Shown here piece by piece: positions 25,255 through 33,160 of a stretch of DNA of 64,000 nt; positions within the stretch are counted from its first letter, which is position 1; every line of letters begins with the position of its first letter. The stretch comes from JBCCTX01 sp964468435 (GTDB lineage: Bacteria; Bacteroidota; Bacteroidia; J057). A program made the translations under genes and the position numbers. The notes below the pieces were generated by a model that made no database searches, was not told the origin of the DNA, and saw only the letters and a program-made list of their open reading frames with translations. The stretch lies in the NCBI GenBank assembly GCA_964468435.1, contig CAYXVE010000018.1, positions 1-64,000 of the forward strand. The letters are read 5' to 3'.

Positions 25255-26406
25255 TCATTCTGTATGATCTGGTTGCTGAGGGTCTTTAGTCTTTTCACGC
25301 CAGGCTCTTACCATAGCTATCACTTCATGATAACTTAGAATTCCTTCCTTGACTCCCTGGGATCTGAGATAAGAATGATATACCTGTTGATTGATTTTTG
25401 GGAAAAAGTCTGGATACTGATTGTAAACGTTCCGGATTTTCTGAAGGTCGGCGATGACTCCGGGCGGAACGGAATTGTACAGCATTTTGAATGCTTCCGG
25501 GTCAAGAAGACGCAGCTGGCGCATGGTGTATCGCCAGTATGACAGTCTTCCCGAGTATTTTACCGATGGATAAGACGATTGTTCTGTGCTGAGATATGCC
25601 CAGAAATTTGCATTACCCTCATTTCCGATACCATAACCATGAGAGAGTTCATGGGCCAGGGTAAACGGTCTGTTTACGGGAGGCAGTGCAGCATCAATAT
25701 GTCCTTCACCTGCAAAGGGAATATAGATCCCCGTGGCGCCAAGTCTCATCAGAAGTCCTTTGGGAAAGACCCTTCGTCCCCGTACTCTCCCGGGGGTAGG
25801 GTAATTCCAGGTTTTCAGCACTATGTGAAGATTTTCACGCATATGTGCCTCCAGATTTGATGGCAGATGCTCTTCGCGTAATGATTCTTCCTGAGCACCT
25901 GGAATATTAGCGCGGGCTTCAATCATCATCCTGGTAGCCAATTCGGCTTCTGCATACACCATGGCACTATCGGGTTGCGATAACATAAGTCCCATTTGAT
26001 CAGCCACAGATACCCGGTGGTAGTTGAATCCCCAGAGAAATTGAAACACAAAAAATATACCCCCAGTAAGTGCCAAACCCGATATCAGTAAACTCCCTAG
26101 TCGATAACGCCATTTTACCATCTTGTAATTGCGGATCGTGACCACTAGTTTGTGAGAACTCCAAATAGCGACTATGGGCACCAATAGATAAAGCAGGGGA
26201 AAAGGCAGCCAACCCAAGGTATAATCCCATACAGTGCGGATGATCACAAATATCCCTCTGGAATAGATGATTTCTGTAAAGGCGGGATTGAGCTTAAAGA
26301 GATAATTAACAAATAATGTCAGCACTCCCAGGCCGATCCATATCCACCGCTTGTCCAATCTAGGGAGACCATACAAATTATTACTGGAAGAATTATTGGT
26401 ATTCAT
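25255..26406 (-). CDS. DUF3810 membrane protein with HExxH protease-like motif
   Basis: The 383-residue protein has three TM segments (about 21-38, 66-83, 104-125), then a large domain containing AHELSHGYGIGNEGNANFWAY: HExxH at 252-256 and a downstream Glu263. This is the zinc-metallopeptidase pattern seen in DUF3810 proteins. The domain probably faces the periplasm. Substrate and role are unknown. It starts 9 bp after the rsmA stop in the same direction, so the two are likely co-transcribed. Confidence 0.85.
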   Translation of the reverse strand: MNTNNSSSNNLYGLPRLDKRWIWIGLGVLTLFVNYLFKLNPAFTEIIYSRGIFVIIRTVWDYTLGWLPFPLLYLLVPIVAIWSSHKLVVTIRNYKMVKWRYRLGSLLISGLALTGGIFFVFQFLWGFNYHRVSVADQMGLMLSQPDSAMVYAEAELATRMMIEARANIPGAQEESLREEHLPSNLEAHMRENLHIVLKTWNYPTPGRVRGRRVFPKGLLMRLGATGIYIPFAGEGHIDAALPPVNRPFTLAHELSHGYGIGNEGNANFWAYLSTEQSSYPSVKYSGRLSYWRYTMRQLRLLDPEAFKMLYNSVPPGVIADLQKIRNVYNQYPDFFPKINQQVYHSYLRSQGVKEGILSYHEVIAMVRAWREKTKDPQQPDHTE

Positions 26407-26415
26407 GAACTCCTG

Positions 26416-27186
26416 CTATATATTTCCCTGGTAGTGCTTGGTAAGTAGTATAAAATCTCCATAACCCAGTTGTTCTGCCCTCAAGGTAAATAGATGGTTT
26501 TTTTGATCAAAATCTTCAAACTTCAGACCTTTGAGAGCATTTTTCAATGTTTTCCGGCGTTGATTAAATGCTCTTTTTACAACGAATTTAAAATGTTTAA
26601 AGTCAACATCAGGTAGTATCTCTTTGCGTTTTATATAAATTACGCCACTGTTTACTTTCGGGGGTGGGATAAATACCTTTGGTGATACACTAAATGAGTA
26701 AGTCAACTCAAAGTATGCTCCAAGTAAAACACTTAAAATACCATAAGTTTTGTTGCCTTTCTGTGCACAGATGCGTTCTGCAACTTCCTTTTGTATCATA
26801 AAGACCCCTTCCCTGACATATTCGATATTCTCTAATAACCGGAAAAAAATGGGAGAACTGATATAGTAAGGTAAGTTGCCAATAAAATAACTGTCAAAGG
26901 GAATGTCTTCATGCATTTCCCATTTGAGAATGTCTGTAAGTTTTATCTGGAGATGGGAACTGTCGAATTTTTTACGGATAAAATTTGCTGCTTCCGGATC
27001 TATTTCTATCAACCAGAGTGTGGGATAGCGCTCCAGTAAATATTGGGTAAGTATACCCTTACCAGGACCAATTTCCACTACCGTATCCGCTTCCTTGGCA
27101 GATAGTATATTCACAATTCTTTGGGCAATGATCTTGTCTTTCAAAAAGTGTTGCCCGAGATATTTTTTGGGAGTAACCTTATACAT
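26416..27186 (-). CDS. rsmA: 16S rRNA (adenine1518/1519-N6)-dimethyltransferase
   Basis: The 256-residue KsgA-family enzyme dimethylates two adjacent adenines near the 3' end of 16S rRNA during small-subunit maturation. Visible marks: KKYLGQHFLKD, SAM motif VVEIGPGKGILTQYL, IEIDPEA, DIL near KLTDILKW, the catalytic NLPYYISSPI (NLPY), QKEVAER and the C-terminal RRKTLKNALKGL. The 259 bp upstream (27187-27445) separates it from htpG; nothing is recognised there. Confidence 0.95.
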   Translation of the reverse strand: MYKVTPKKYLGQHFLKDKIIAQRIVNILSAKEADTVVEIGPGKGILTQYLLERYPTLWLIEIDPEAANFIRKKFDSSHLQIKLTDILKWEMHEDIPFDSYFIGNLPYYISSPIFFRLLENIEYVREGVFMIQKEVAERICAQKGNKTYGILSVLLGAYFELTYSFSVSPKVFIPPPKVNSGVIYIKRKEILPDVDFKHFKFVVKRAFNQRRKTLKNALKGLKFEDFDQKNHLFTLRAEQLGYGDFILLTKHYQGNI

Positions 27187-27445
27187 GATGTAACTATTTC
27201 AACTACTTGACGCACATACCTAGTTTGCGTAAGTCAACCTGGAGAATGAGATCTCATGGTTGCTACGATTGCAGGAGATAGTATCAGGAGACCATTGTCA
27301 TCTGTGACACAGCGGGTTTCAAACTCGTCTTACAAGTTTGGCTTATGCATGCTGCGCTGAGGAGAGCACCAGCTAGTGCTTAGCACCAGGCATGGGCAAA
27401 AGTACAGACGCATGATTACGCTCTATTAACCTTGATCATTATCAA

Positions 27446-29269
27446 TTACTGATCTTTATCCAGCATTTCGATGCTGCGTTTGATAAAGGCGGTAAGCTCC
27501 TTACCTTCTAGCATGTTCTGAGATAGTAGAGCCAGATCCAGTAATTGCTTGGCCATTTCCCGATGATCCCCTTCATCGATCATCTGTCGTACCAGCGGAT
27601 GCTTTGAATTAACTACCACATTTACAGCATCGGGCATATCTCCGAAGGTCGTCATGCCTCCCCCCAATGCAGCCATGTCTTTCATTCGCCGCATAAATTC
27701 TGGCCGCGTAATCATGACCGGGAATTCATCACTTTCCATGCGTTCCAACTGCACATTCATCTCTTTAGATGGGAGTACATTCACAAAAGCTTCTTTGATA
27801 CGGTTTTCCTGCTCTTCAGTCAAAATAATTCCCTCAACTGCAGAGGATTCTTCCTTCGGTATCAGTTTGTCCACCGTATCACTATCTACTCTTACCCAGC
27901 GCATTTCCTCGTGTTTTCGCTCAATCAGTCCTACAAAATGGCTATCCAACATGTCGCCCATATACAACACCTCATAATTGCGATTCAATGCACTATGGAC
28001 ATACATATCCTGATTTTTTTTATCTGTCGCATATAGAACTACGAGTTTCCCATCCTTATCCTTGTGATGCTCATCAATCTGAGATTTAACTTCATCCAAT
28101 GTCAGGAGTTTGCCATTGATATTCTCATAGAGGCAGAATTCATGTGCTTTTTCCTCAAACTTCTCATCCGTCATTATTCCATATTTCACAAAAACAGATA
28201 TGTCTCTCCATTTTTCCTCAAACTTTTCCCGGTCTTCATTGAATAGTTCGCTAAGCTTATCTGCTACCTTACGAGTGATGTAATTGCTAATCCTTCTGAC
28301 ATTGGAGTCGCTCTGAAGGTAGCTGCGAGATACATTCAGGGGGATATCAGGCGAATCGATTACGCCCTGAAGCAGCATAAGATATTCCGGGACGATTTCC
28401 TGTACATCATCCGTGATAAATACCTGGCGGGAGTAGAGCTGTATTTTGTTTCTACGGGGGTCTATATCCTTGCGTATTTTGGGAAAGTACAGGATACCCG
28501 TCAGATTGAAAGGGTAATCCACGTTGAGATGTATCCAGAACAGGGGTTCTTCTGTCATAGGATACAATTTCTGGAATAAAGCTTGATAATCTTCGTCATT
28601 GAGCTGGGTAGGAGCTTTGCGCCAGATAGGATCTGTATCGTTGATCTGTTCGTCCTTCAGGTAAATAGGGATGGGTAAAAACTTACCATACTTTTCCAGG
28701 ATATTGCGAATTCTGATTTCCTCAAGAAATTCGTCTGCATCATCTGCTATATGGAGGATAATATCGGTACCTCTTTTTTCCTTTTGAGTCTCTTCAAGCG
28801 TGTAGCTTGTAGTTCCATCACAAGTCCATCTCACAGCAGGGTCTTCTTCCCGGTATGATTTGGTAATCACTTCTACTTCCCTGGCTACCATGAAGGCAGA
28901 ATAAAAGCCCAATCCAAATTTTCCAATGATCTCACCGGACTCCGATACATCCTTGTATTTTTTGATAAATTCCTCTGCTCCTGAAAAAGCTACCTGGTTG
29001 AGGTACTTCTTAACCTCTTCAGCATTCATCCCTACTCCGTGATCACTCACTGTGATCGTGCGTTTATCCTTATCCACAGAAACCCGGACTTCAAGTTCTC
29101 CCAATTCGCCGGAGAATTCGCCCCTTGAAGATAAAAATCGCATTTTCTGCGATGCATCTATAGCATTTGCTATCAACTCTCTGAGAAAGATCTCCTGATC
29201 TGCATACAAGGATTTCTTAATGATCGGGAAGATGTTTTCGGTACTGACTGATATGTTACCCTTTTCCAT
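27446..29269 (-). CDS. htpG: Chaperone protein HtpG (Hsp90 family)
   Basis: The 607-residue cytoplasmic ATP-dependent chaperone has the GHKL nucleotide-binding motifs: LRELIANAIDASQK, VSDHGVGMNAEEV, IGKFGLGFYSAFMVA and GTDIILHI. The middle domain shows GILYFPKIR, LYSRQVFITDD and LQGVIDSPDIPLNVSRSYLQ. The dimerisation tail is shorter than in eukaryotic Hsp90, with no MEEVD. Length fits HtpG. The long upstream gap and divergent orientation to the GTPase operon leave room for its own promoter at 29270-29395. Confidence 0.96.
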   Translation of the reverse strand: MEKGNISVSTENIFPIIKKSLYADQEIFLRELIANAIDASQKMRFLSSRGEFSGELGELEVRVSVDKDKRTITVSDHGVGMNAEEVKKYLNQVAFSGAEEFIKKYKDVSESGEIIGKFGLGFYSAFMVAREVEVITKSYREEDPAVRWTCDGTTSYTLEETQKEKRGTDIILHIADDADEFLEEIRIRNILEKYGKFLPIPIYLKDEQINDTDPIWRKAPTQLNDEDYQALFQKLYPMTEEPLFWIHLNVDYPFNLTGILYFPKIRKDIDPRRNKIQLYSRQVFITDDVQEIVPEYLMLLQGVIDSPDIPLNVSRSYLQSDSNVRRISNYITRKVADKLSELFNEDREKFEEKWRDISVFVKYGIMTDEKFEEKAHEFCLYENINGKLLTLDEVKSQIDEHHKDKDGKLVVLYATDKKNQDMYVHSALNRNYEVLYMGDMLDSHFVGLIERKHEEMRWVRVDSDTVDKLIPKEESSAVEGIILTEEQENRIKEAFVNVLPSKEMNVQLERMESDEFPVMITRPEFMRRMKDMAALGGGMTTFGDMPDAVNVVVNSKHPLVRQMIDEGDHREMAKQLLDLALLSQNMLEGKELTAFIKRSIEMLDKDQ

Positions 29270-29395
29270 AGCAAATAATAAAGTATAAGGATTGTAAATT
29301 GTTTTAACTTAGTATATAGTTTACATCAACAGGTGAAACTTTCATTCATTACCCTGTCGTTTGAGTGTTTTCAGCAGGTAAAAATAAACAGATAA

Positions 29396-30256
29396 ATGCA
29401 AAAATCTGAAACCCTTTTTTCAAGAGTTAAGAAAACTATATTTCAGGAGGAACAGGAGAGCCTGAAGAAATTTTCCAGTGAATTGGATGAAATAAATTCA
29501 GATATGCATGATCTTAAAGTGCAAGTGGGGAAAAACGTCAGGAAAGAGGACCTGGAACTGTATTTTGATGATAAGTTGGAATATATGCAGAACAATTTCC
29601 CGGATCTGTTTGGGGAATTTGTTACCAAAGCGATCAAAGTACAAATCAAGGAATCTCAAAACGAAGTAATTGATGCCTTATATCCGATTATGGGAAAGCT
29701 GATCGGCAAATATATTCGTGTGGAAATAGAAAAGCTCAGTCAACGTATTGATTCACAATTGGATAAAGCTTTTTCATTTCAGGGATTATGGTTGAGAATC
29801 AAAGCTTTCTTTTCCGGAGTGAAGTATGAGGATATCATTTTGCGAGATGCTAGTGAAGCCCAACTAGAAGAAGTTTTTTTAATTTCGGAAGGATCTGGAC
29901 TGTTATTGGGAAAATATTCTCACACAGAGTTGATAGATTCGGATATCATCGCTGGAATGCTTACAGGAATCAAGCATTTTATTTCCGATGCGTTTCAAAA
30001 AGGCGGACAAAATCTCGATACCCTTGTTTATGATGATTATGAGATTGTGGTATTCAATTTCCAGACTTTTTATATCGCATGTGTTCTTCAGGGGCAACTT
30101 TTGGCAAATTTAAAGGAAAAATTACATGAACATGTCTTGGAATTTTGCTCTGCAAATACTGTCAACGCGCCTAATTCGGTAGATGCTGAAATCTTTCAGC
30201 AGTATTCATCAGAATTAAAACAGCATTTTTATGGATTCAACAAAGTGGATAAGTAA
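29396..30256 (+). CDS. Coiled-coil protein with roadblock/longin-like C-terminal domain, partner of small GTPase
   Basis: The 286-residue protein has a charged, probably coiled-coil N-terminus (about 10-65). A helical segment with DALYPIMGKLIGKYIRVEIEKL and GLWLRIKAFFSGVKYEDIILR follows (about 95-155). From memory this resembles a conserved stretch (LFPVMGPAIRKAI... RWRLEA) at the N-terminus of certain bacterial OmpA-family proteins. Residues about 160-245 (LEEVFLISEGSGLLLGKYSH, IIAGMLTGIKHFISDAF, EIVVFNFQTFYIACVLQG) look like a roadblock/longin alpha-beta fold, the fold of MglB-type regulators of small GTPases. The end overlaps the GTPase gene by 26 bp. No TM or signal peptide is seen. A role as GTPase regulator or effector is inferred. 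Confidence 0.68.
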   Translation: MQKSETLFSRVKKTIFQEEQESLKKFSSELDEINSDMHDLKVQVGKNVRKEDLELYFDDKLEYMQNNFPDLFGEFVTKAIKVQIKESQNEVIDALYPIMGKLIGKYIRVEIEKLSQRIDSQLDKAFSFQGLWLRIKAFFSGVKYEDIILRDASEAQLEEVFLISEGSGLLLGKYSHTELIDSDIIAGMLTGIKHFISDAFQKGGQNLDTLVYDDYEIVVFNFQTFYIACVLQGQLLANLKEKLHEHVLEFCSANTVNAPNSVDAEIFQQYSSELKQHFYGFNKVDK

Positions 30257-30752
30257 GAAGGTTGCCATACTGGGCAGCCACGCAGTAGGAAAGACTTCTC
30301 TCATCAGTAGATACGTTTACAGAAAATTTCCTGAAAACTATCTTACGACCATTGGCTTAAAAGTAGATAAAAAGACTTTGAGGGTAAATGAATATGAAGT
30401 TGATATGATTATTTGGGATATTGCTGGTCAGGATCATGTAACTCGGATTCCACAATATTATCTGAATGGTTGTAGTGGGATTATCTACGTTGTTGATCTC
30501 AGCCGTTCTGCAACTTTCAATCATATAGAGACCCAATTAGCTTTTTTACGTCGTGTAGTAAGCGATGAAGTCGATATTGTGATTGCTGCGAATAAGTCAG
30601 ATCTATTGTCTCAGTCAGAAATACTTGAAATAAAGGAGAAGATGGATGTCAAACCAGATGTAGTTACAAGTGCAAAGCTGGGCGATCATGTAGATGTTTT
30701 GTTTCAAATGCTAGCAGAAAAGATGGTTTATCGTGAATCTCAAAGAGCTTAA
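30231..30752 (+). CDS. Rab/Ras-like small GTPase
   Basis: The 173-residue protein has all five G motifs: G1 GSHAVGKT (15-22), G2 Thr40 in TTIGL, G3 WDIAGQD (62-68), G4 NKSD (121-124) and G5 TSAK (146-149). The whole sequence resembles eukaryotic Rab proteins in the switch regions (LTTIGLKVDKKTL, AGQDHVTRIPQYYLNGCSG). Gln67 in DIAGQ is the residue used for GTP hydrolysis in Ras-like enzymes. There is no C-terminal cysteine for prenylation, as expected in bacteria. It sits between the roadblock-like gene (26-bp overlap) and the PAS-like gene, an arrangement that suggests one signalling module. It differs from MglA, which has the TPT-type Walker region. Confidence 0.88.
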   Translation: MDSTKWISKKVAILGSHAVGKTSLISRYVYRKFPENYLTTIGLKVDKKTLRVNEYEVDMIIWDIAGQDHVTRIPQYYLNGCSGIIYVVDLSRSATFNHIETQLAFLRRVVSDEVDIVIAANKSDLLSQSEILEIKEKMDVKPDVVTSAKLGDHVDVLFQMLAEKMVYRESQRA

Positions 30753-30756
30753 AATT

Positions 30757-31128
30757 ATGATCACTTCCAGGATGGCCCAGATTATCATTTTTGAAAGATC
30801 GGGTCTGTACGAAGATTCCTGCAATACTTTTTTTGAAACCGGAATGTGGGAAGGGCAATCTTTGTACAGCGTTGAGCCTTGGCTGGGAAGTATGGAACCT
30901 ATTTTCAGGGAGATGAAAAGAGATCAATCTCCGGTTTTTATTCCGACTGTGGAAAGATCGATTAAGGATCAGCGTAGATATTTTGATTATCATGTGTATA
31001 TACATCCGGAAGATGATGGATATTTGCTATGGTTACTGATGGATCTTACCGATACTTATGAACGGTTTAGAAAGATCCAGCAGGAACGAAATGAGCTTTT
31101 ACTGCAACTGGAATCTCTGTCAAATTGA
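30757..31128 (+). CDS. PAS-like small protein downstream of the GTPase
   Basis: The 123-residue protein reads as one PAS-like sensor fold followed by a coiled-coil tail. AQIIIFERSGLYEDSCNTFF gives the first strands. HVYIHPEDDGYLLWLLMDLTDTYERF resembles the last PAS strands running into the LxDxTe(r/k) helix, and KIQQERNELLLQLESL is heptad-like. I find no kinase or output domain. I chose ATG 30757, 4 bases after the GTPase stop; an in-frame GTG at 30733 would add 8 residues and overlap that gene. The TGA stop overlaps the TTG start of lpxK. Confidence 0.65.
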   Translation: MITSRMAQIIIFERSGLYEDSCNTFFETGMWEGQSLYSVEPWLGSMEPIFREMKRDQSPVFIPTVERSIKDQRRYFDYHVYIHPEDDGYLLWLLMDLTDTYERFRKIQQERNELLLQLESLSN

Positions 31129-32180
31129 AGATATTATCTTATCTAAGATTAATAACCCTTCCCTTTTCAGGGTTGTACGGCCTGATCATATTTGTCCGTA
31201 ACCAACTATTTCAGAGAGGTATTTTCAAGATATACCAACCAAGAGTTCCTGTTATTTCCGTGGGTAATATTAGTGTGGGTGGAACCGGTAAAACGCCTCT
31301 TGCTGAATATATTATTCATTTTTTTCAGGATTTGGGTTACGATTCCGCATACCTCAGCAGAGGATATGGGAGAGATACACGTGGATTTCAATGGGTCGAT
31401 CCCCAAAAAGGTGGGGCAATCCAATTTGGAGATGAAGCTCTGCAGGTGGCCATGAAATTTCCCCAAATACCCGTGGCAGTATGTGAAAACCGTGCTGAAG
31501 GAATTGAAAAGATTACTCAGGAAAGGAATGTGTCTGTGGTCATCCTGGACGATGCGTTTCAGCATAGAAAGGTACATCGAGATCTGGATATCATTGTGAT
31601 AGATGCAAACTGCTTACCTGATAGGGACTTTTTGCTTCCAGCAGGTACTTTGAGAGAGCCTGCCAAGAGTCTGAATCGCTCAGATCTCATCGTTATCAAT
31701 AAGCTTAAAGATAGGGATCAGATCGAAACGATCGAACATGTTATGGAGAAATGGTCCAAGCCTTTGGCTTTCTCTTCTCCTAAATTTATCGATATCAAGT
31801 CTTTTTGGGAAAGGCAGGATAAGAAATCAATTATGTACCAACATTTAATCCTGTTTTCAGGGCTAGGCAATAATACGTATTTTCTCAATCAGGCCAGGCA
31901 AAAGGGTTGGAATGTGGTATCGCATCGCGCTTTCAGAGATCATCACCGCTACACTCAATCTGAGATCGAAGAACTTGTGTCGCTGTACCAAGGATATCAG
32001 AAAGTATACGGGCAAAGTTTATGTCTGCTAACTACTGAGAAAGACTACGCACGTTTGAGGCAGTTAGAGTGGATGAAGACGTATCAGGACATTCCCTTTT
32101 GTTTTATCCCGATAGGTCTGGAATGGTGGTCAGGAAGGAAACAGGTTGATGATCTATTGCGACAGATTATAGACAAGTAA
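31125..32180 (+). CDS. lpxK: Tetraacyldisaccharide 4'-kinase
   Basis: The 351-residue membrane-associated kinase adds the 4'-phosphate to the lipid A disaccharide. It has an N-terminal hydrophobic helix (LPFSGLYGLIIFVRN), then VPVISVGNISVGGTGKTPL (Walker A), SRGYGR, FGDEALQVA, ILDDAFQHRKVHRDLDI and the closing HHRYTQSEIEEL with LLTTEKDYARL. The start is TTG at 31125, overlapping the PAS-like stop (TTGA). This makes lpxK the fourth gene of the GTPase operon and dependent on it for translation. Confidence 0.93.
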   Translation: MKILSYLRLITLPFSGLYGLIIFVRNQLFQRGIFKIYQPRVPVISVGNISVGGTGKTPLAEYIIHFFQDLGYDSAYLSRGYGRDTRGFQWVDPQKGGAIQFGDEALQVAMKFPQIPVAVCENRAEGIEKITQERNVSVVILDDAFQHRKVHRDLDIIVIDANCLPDRDFLLPAGTLREPAKSLNRSDLIVINKLKDRDQIETIEHVMEKWSKPLAFSSPKFIDIKSFWERQDKKSIMYQHLILFSGLGNNTYFLNQARQKGWNVVSHRAFRDHHRYTQSEIEELVSLYQGYQKVYGQSLCLLTTEKDYARLRQLEWMKTYQDIPFCFIPIGLEWWSGRKQVDDLLRQIIDK

Positions 32181-32264
32181 TCTATTACACAGCAGGTGAT
32201 TCATGTTTACGAGTGAAAATTCTTTAACTTTATCCCCGTTCATCAGGTATCAGCGAAGTTTGTT

Positions 32265-33095
32265 ATGGAAAAGAAACTGAAAGAAGCCTTCGATTATATC
32301 CGGAAGATGTGTATGTACCAACCGGGAATCGGTATTGTACTTGGGACGGGTTTGGGAGATTTGGTCAGGAAAATTGACATAGAACAAAGTATTCCCTACA
32401 ATTTTATTCCTCATTTTCCTATTTCTACCGTAGAATCTCATTTTGGAAGGCTTATTTTTGGTAAAATAGGTAATCAGTCAGTTGTGGCTATGCAGGGCCG
32501 TTTTCATTATTATGAAGGGTACAACATGCGCGAGATTACCTTTCCCATTCGCATACTCAAATTGTTGGGGATACATACACTCTTTATTTCTAATGCGGCT
32601 GGTGGCTTGAACCCTGAATATCGTAAAGGTGATATGATGATTTTGGATGATCATATCAATCTTCAGGCTGAAAATCCGCTTGCAGGCCCCAATTTGGAAA
32701 ACCTTGGTCCCAGGTTCCCGGATATGAGTATTCCTTATGATCCAGATTTGATCAGGCAGGCACTAGATATTGCCAAAGATCGCGATTATGTCCTGCACAA
32801 CGGGGTGTATGTAGCTGTAAACGGCCCTAATCTCGAGACACGTGCCGAATACCGCTACTTGCGGATGATCGGTGCAGATGTTGTGGGAATGTCTACCGTA
32901 CCGGAAGTTATTGTAGCCAGACACATGGGAGTCAGAGTCTGTGCCATATCAGTGATTACAGATGAATGCCACCTAGACAGTTTGGAGGCATTTGAAATAG
33001 GCCAGGTTCTCGAAATCGCAAAACATGCAGAGCCCAGGCTCACAGATATACTGTGTCAATTAATATTAACCTGTAATCAAGTTTCTAAAGCTTGA
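32265..33095 (+). CDS. punA: Purine-nucleoside phosphorylase (trimeric type)
   Basis: The 276-residue enzyme splits purine nucleosides with phosphate into base and ribose-1-phosphate. Family marks: GIVLGTGLGDL, FPISTVESHFGRLIFG, MQGRFHYYEGY (phosphate site), ISNAAGGLNPEYRKGDMMILDDHINL, NGPNLETRAEYRYLRMIGADVVGMSTVPEVIVARH and ISVITDEC. These are typical of the low-molecular-mass PNP/MTAP superfamily. It lies 84 bp after lpxK and probably has its own promoter. Confidence 0.93.
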   Translation: MEKKLKEAFDYIRKMCMYQPGIGIVLGTGLGDLVRKIDIEQSIPYNFIPHFPISTVESHFGRLIFGKIGNQSVVAMQGRFHYYEGYNMREITFPIRILKLLGIHTLFISNAAGGLNPEYRKGDMMILDDHINLQAENPLAGPNLENLGPRFPDMSIPYDPDLIRQALDIAKDRDYVLHNGVYVAVNGPNLETRAEYRYLRMIGADVVGMSTVPEVIVARHMGVRVCAISVITDECHLDSLEAFEIGQVLEIAKHAEPRLTDILCQLILTCNQVSKA

Positions 33096-33160
33096 TCATA
33101 CAACCATAAAGACAATAAAGGCAACTGTAAGTGTGTAGCTGTAGGTGCAAGCATTTATCA

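Noticed and set aside
27187..27445. Possible tRNA or small RNA gene between rsmA and htpG
   Set aside because: No cloverleaf or strong hairpin could be folded by eye, and no conserved tRNA motifs (GTTCRANNC box) were found.
33131..33160. GTG 33131 as start of the porin
   Set aside because: The added residues (MCSCRCKHLS) disrupt the signal peptide layout; ATG 33161 gives a standard one.
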